From Bryobacterales bacterium (GTDB lineage Bacteria > Acidobacteriota > Terriglobia > Bryobacterales > Bryobacteraceae): DNA of 5,343 nt. Position numbers and translations under genes: made by a program. Every line of letters begins with the position of its first letter. Position 1 is the stretch's first letter. The notes under the pieces were generated by a model. It saw nothing but the letters and a program-made list of their open reading frames with translations, ran no database searches and was not told where the DNA came from. Shown in pieces: positions 5,319-5,343 of this stretch. The stretch covers positions 1 through 5,343 of the forward strand of contig PLGA01000272.1 of the NCBI GenBank assembly GCA_003139735.1, given 5' to 3'.

Positions 5319-5343
5319 ATAAGCCCGTTTGATCGGCATAGGG

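Noticed and set aside
5254..5322. 22-codon plus-strand ORF within repeat copy B
   Set aside because: There is no ribosome binding site, and the other repeat copy is shifted out of frame relative to it; more likely part of the repeat.

Overview
The window is GC-rich (coding codons mostly end in G or C). It looks like chromosomal DNA from a soil-type bacterium, most likely Acidobacteriota (Solibacter/Bryobacter-like). That placement is inferred from gene style: a matrixin with a C-terminal Ig-like domain, a stand-alone HD-GYP protein with a GHCERLA start to its domain, a DUF5658-like membrane protein, and many short palindromic repeats between genes. No rRNA, tRNA, CRISPR array or recognisable transposase is visible.

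Layout. Positions 1-62 hold two related palindromes. Positions 145-1163 (minus strand) are a two-gene unit: thiD (HMP/HMP-P kinase of thiamine synthesis), then a 73-residue metal-binding-domain-like protein whose ATG overlaps the thiD stop (ATGA). Positions 1186-1470 are a tandem duplication of a 143/142-bp unit filling the gap between the divergent thiD and protease genes. Positions 1484-2977 (plus) encode a secreted matrixin-type zinc metalloprotease with a pro-region, a Pro-Thr linker and an Ig-like domain. Positions 3045-3866 (plus) encode an HD-GYP cyclic-di-GMP phosphodiesterase. Positions 3867-4162 carry strong hairpins but no gene. Positions 4163-4702 (plus) encode a small lipoprotein whose C-terminal part runs through repeat-like DNA. 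Positions 4740-5030 (minus) encode a three-helix membrane protein. A weak, protein-like frame (5179-5027) ends in an ATGA overlap with that gene. Diverged copies of one sequence (4606-4666 and 5244-5318) flank this last unit.

How the parts relate. Only thiD and its small partner form a convincing operon. The protease and HD-GYP genes are co-directional and 67 bp apart, so co-transcription is possible but unproven. The lipoprotein and DUF5658-like genes converge. The most unusual material is non-coding: the tandem 143-bp unit upstream of the protease, and the repeat-like DNA that appears to have extended the lipoprotein frame and surrounds the membrane-protein gene. I see no clear new multi-gene system.
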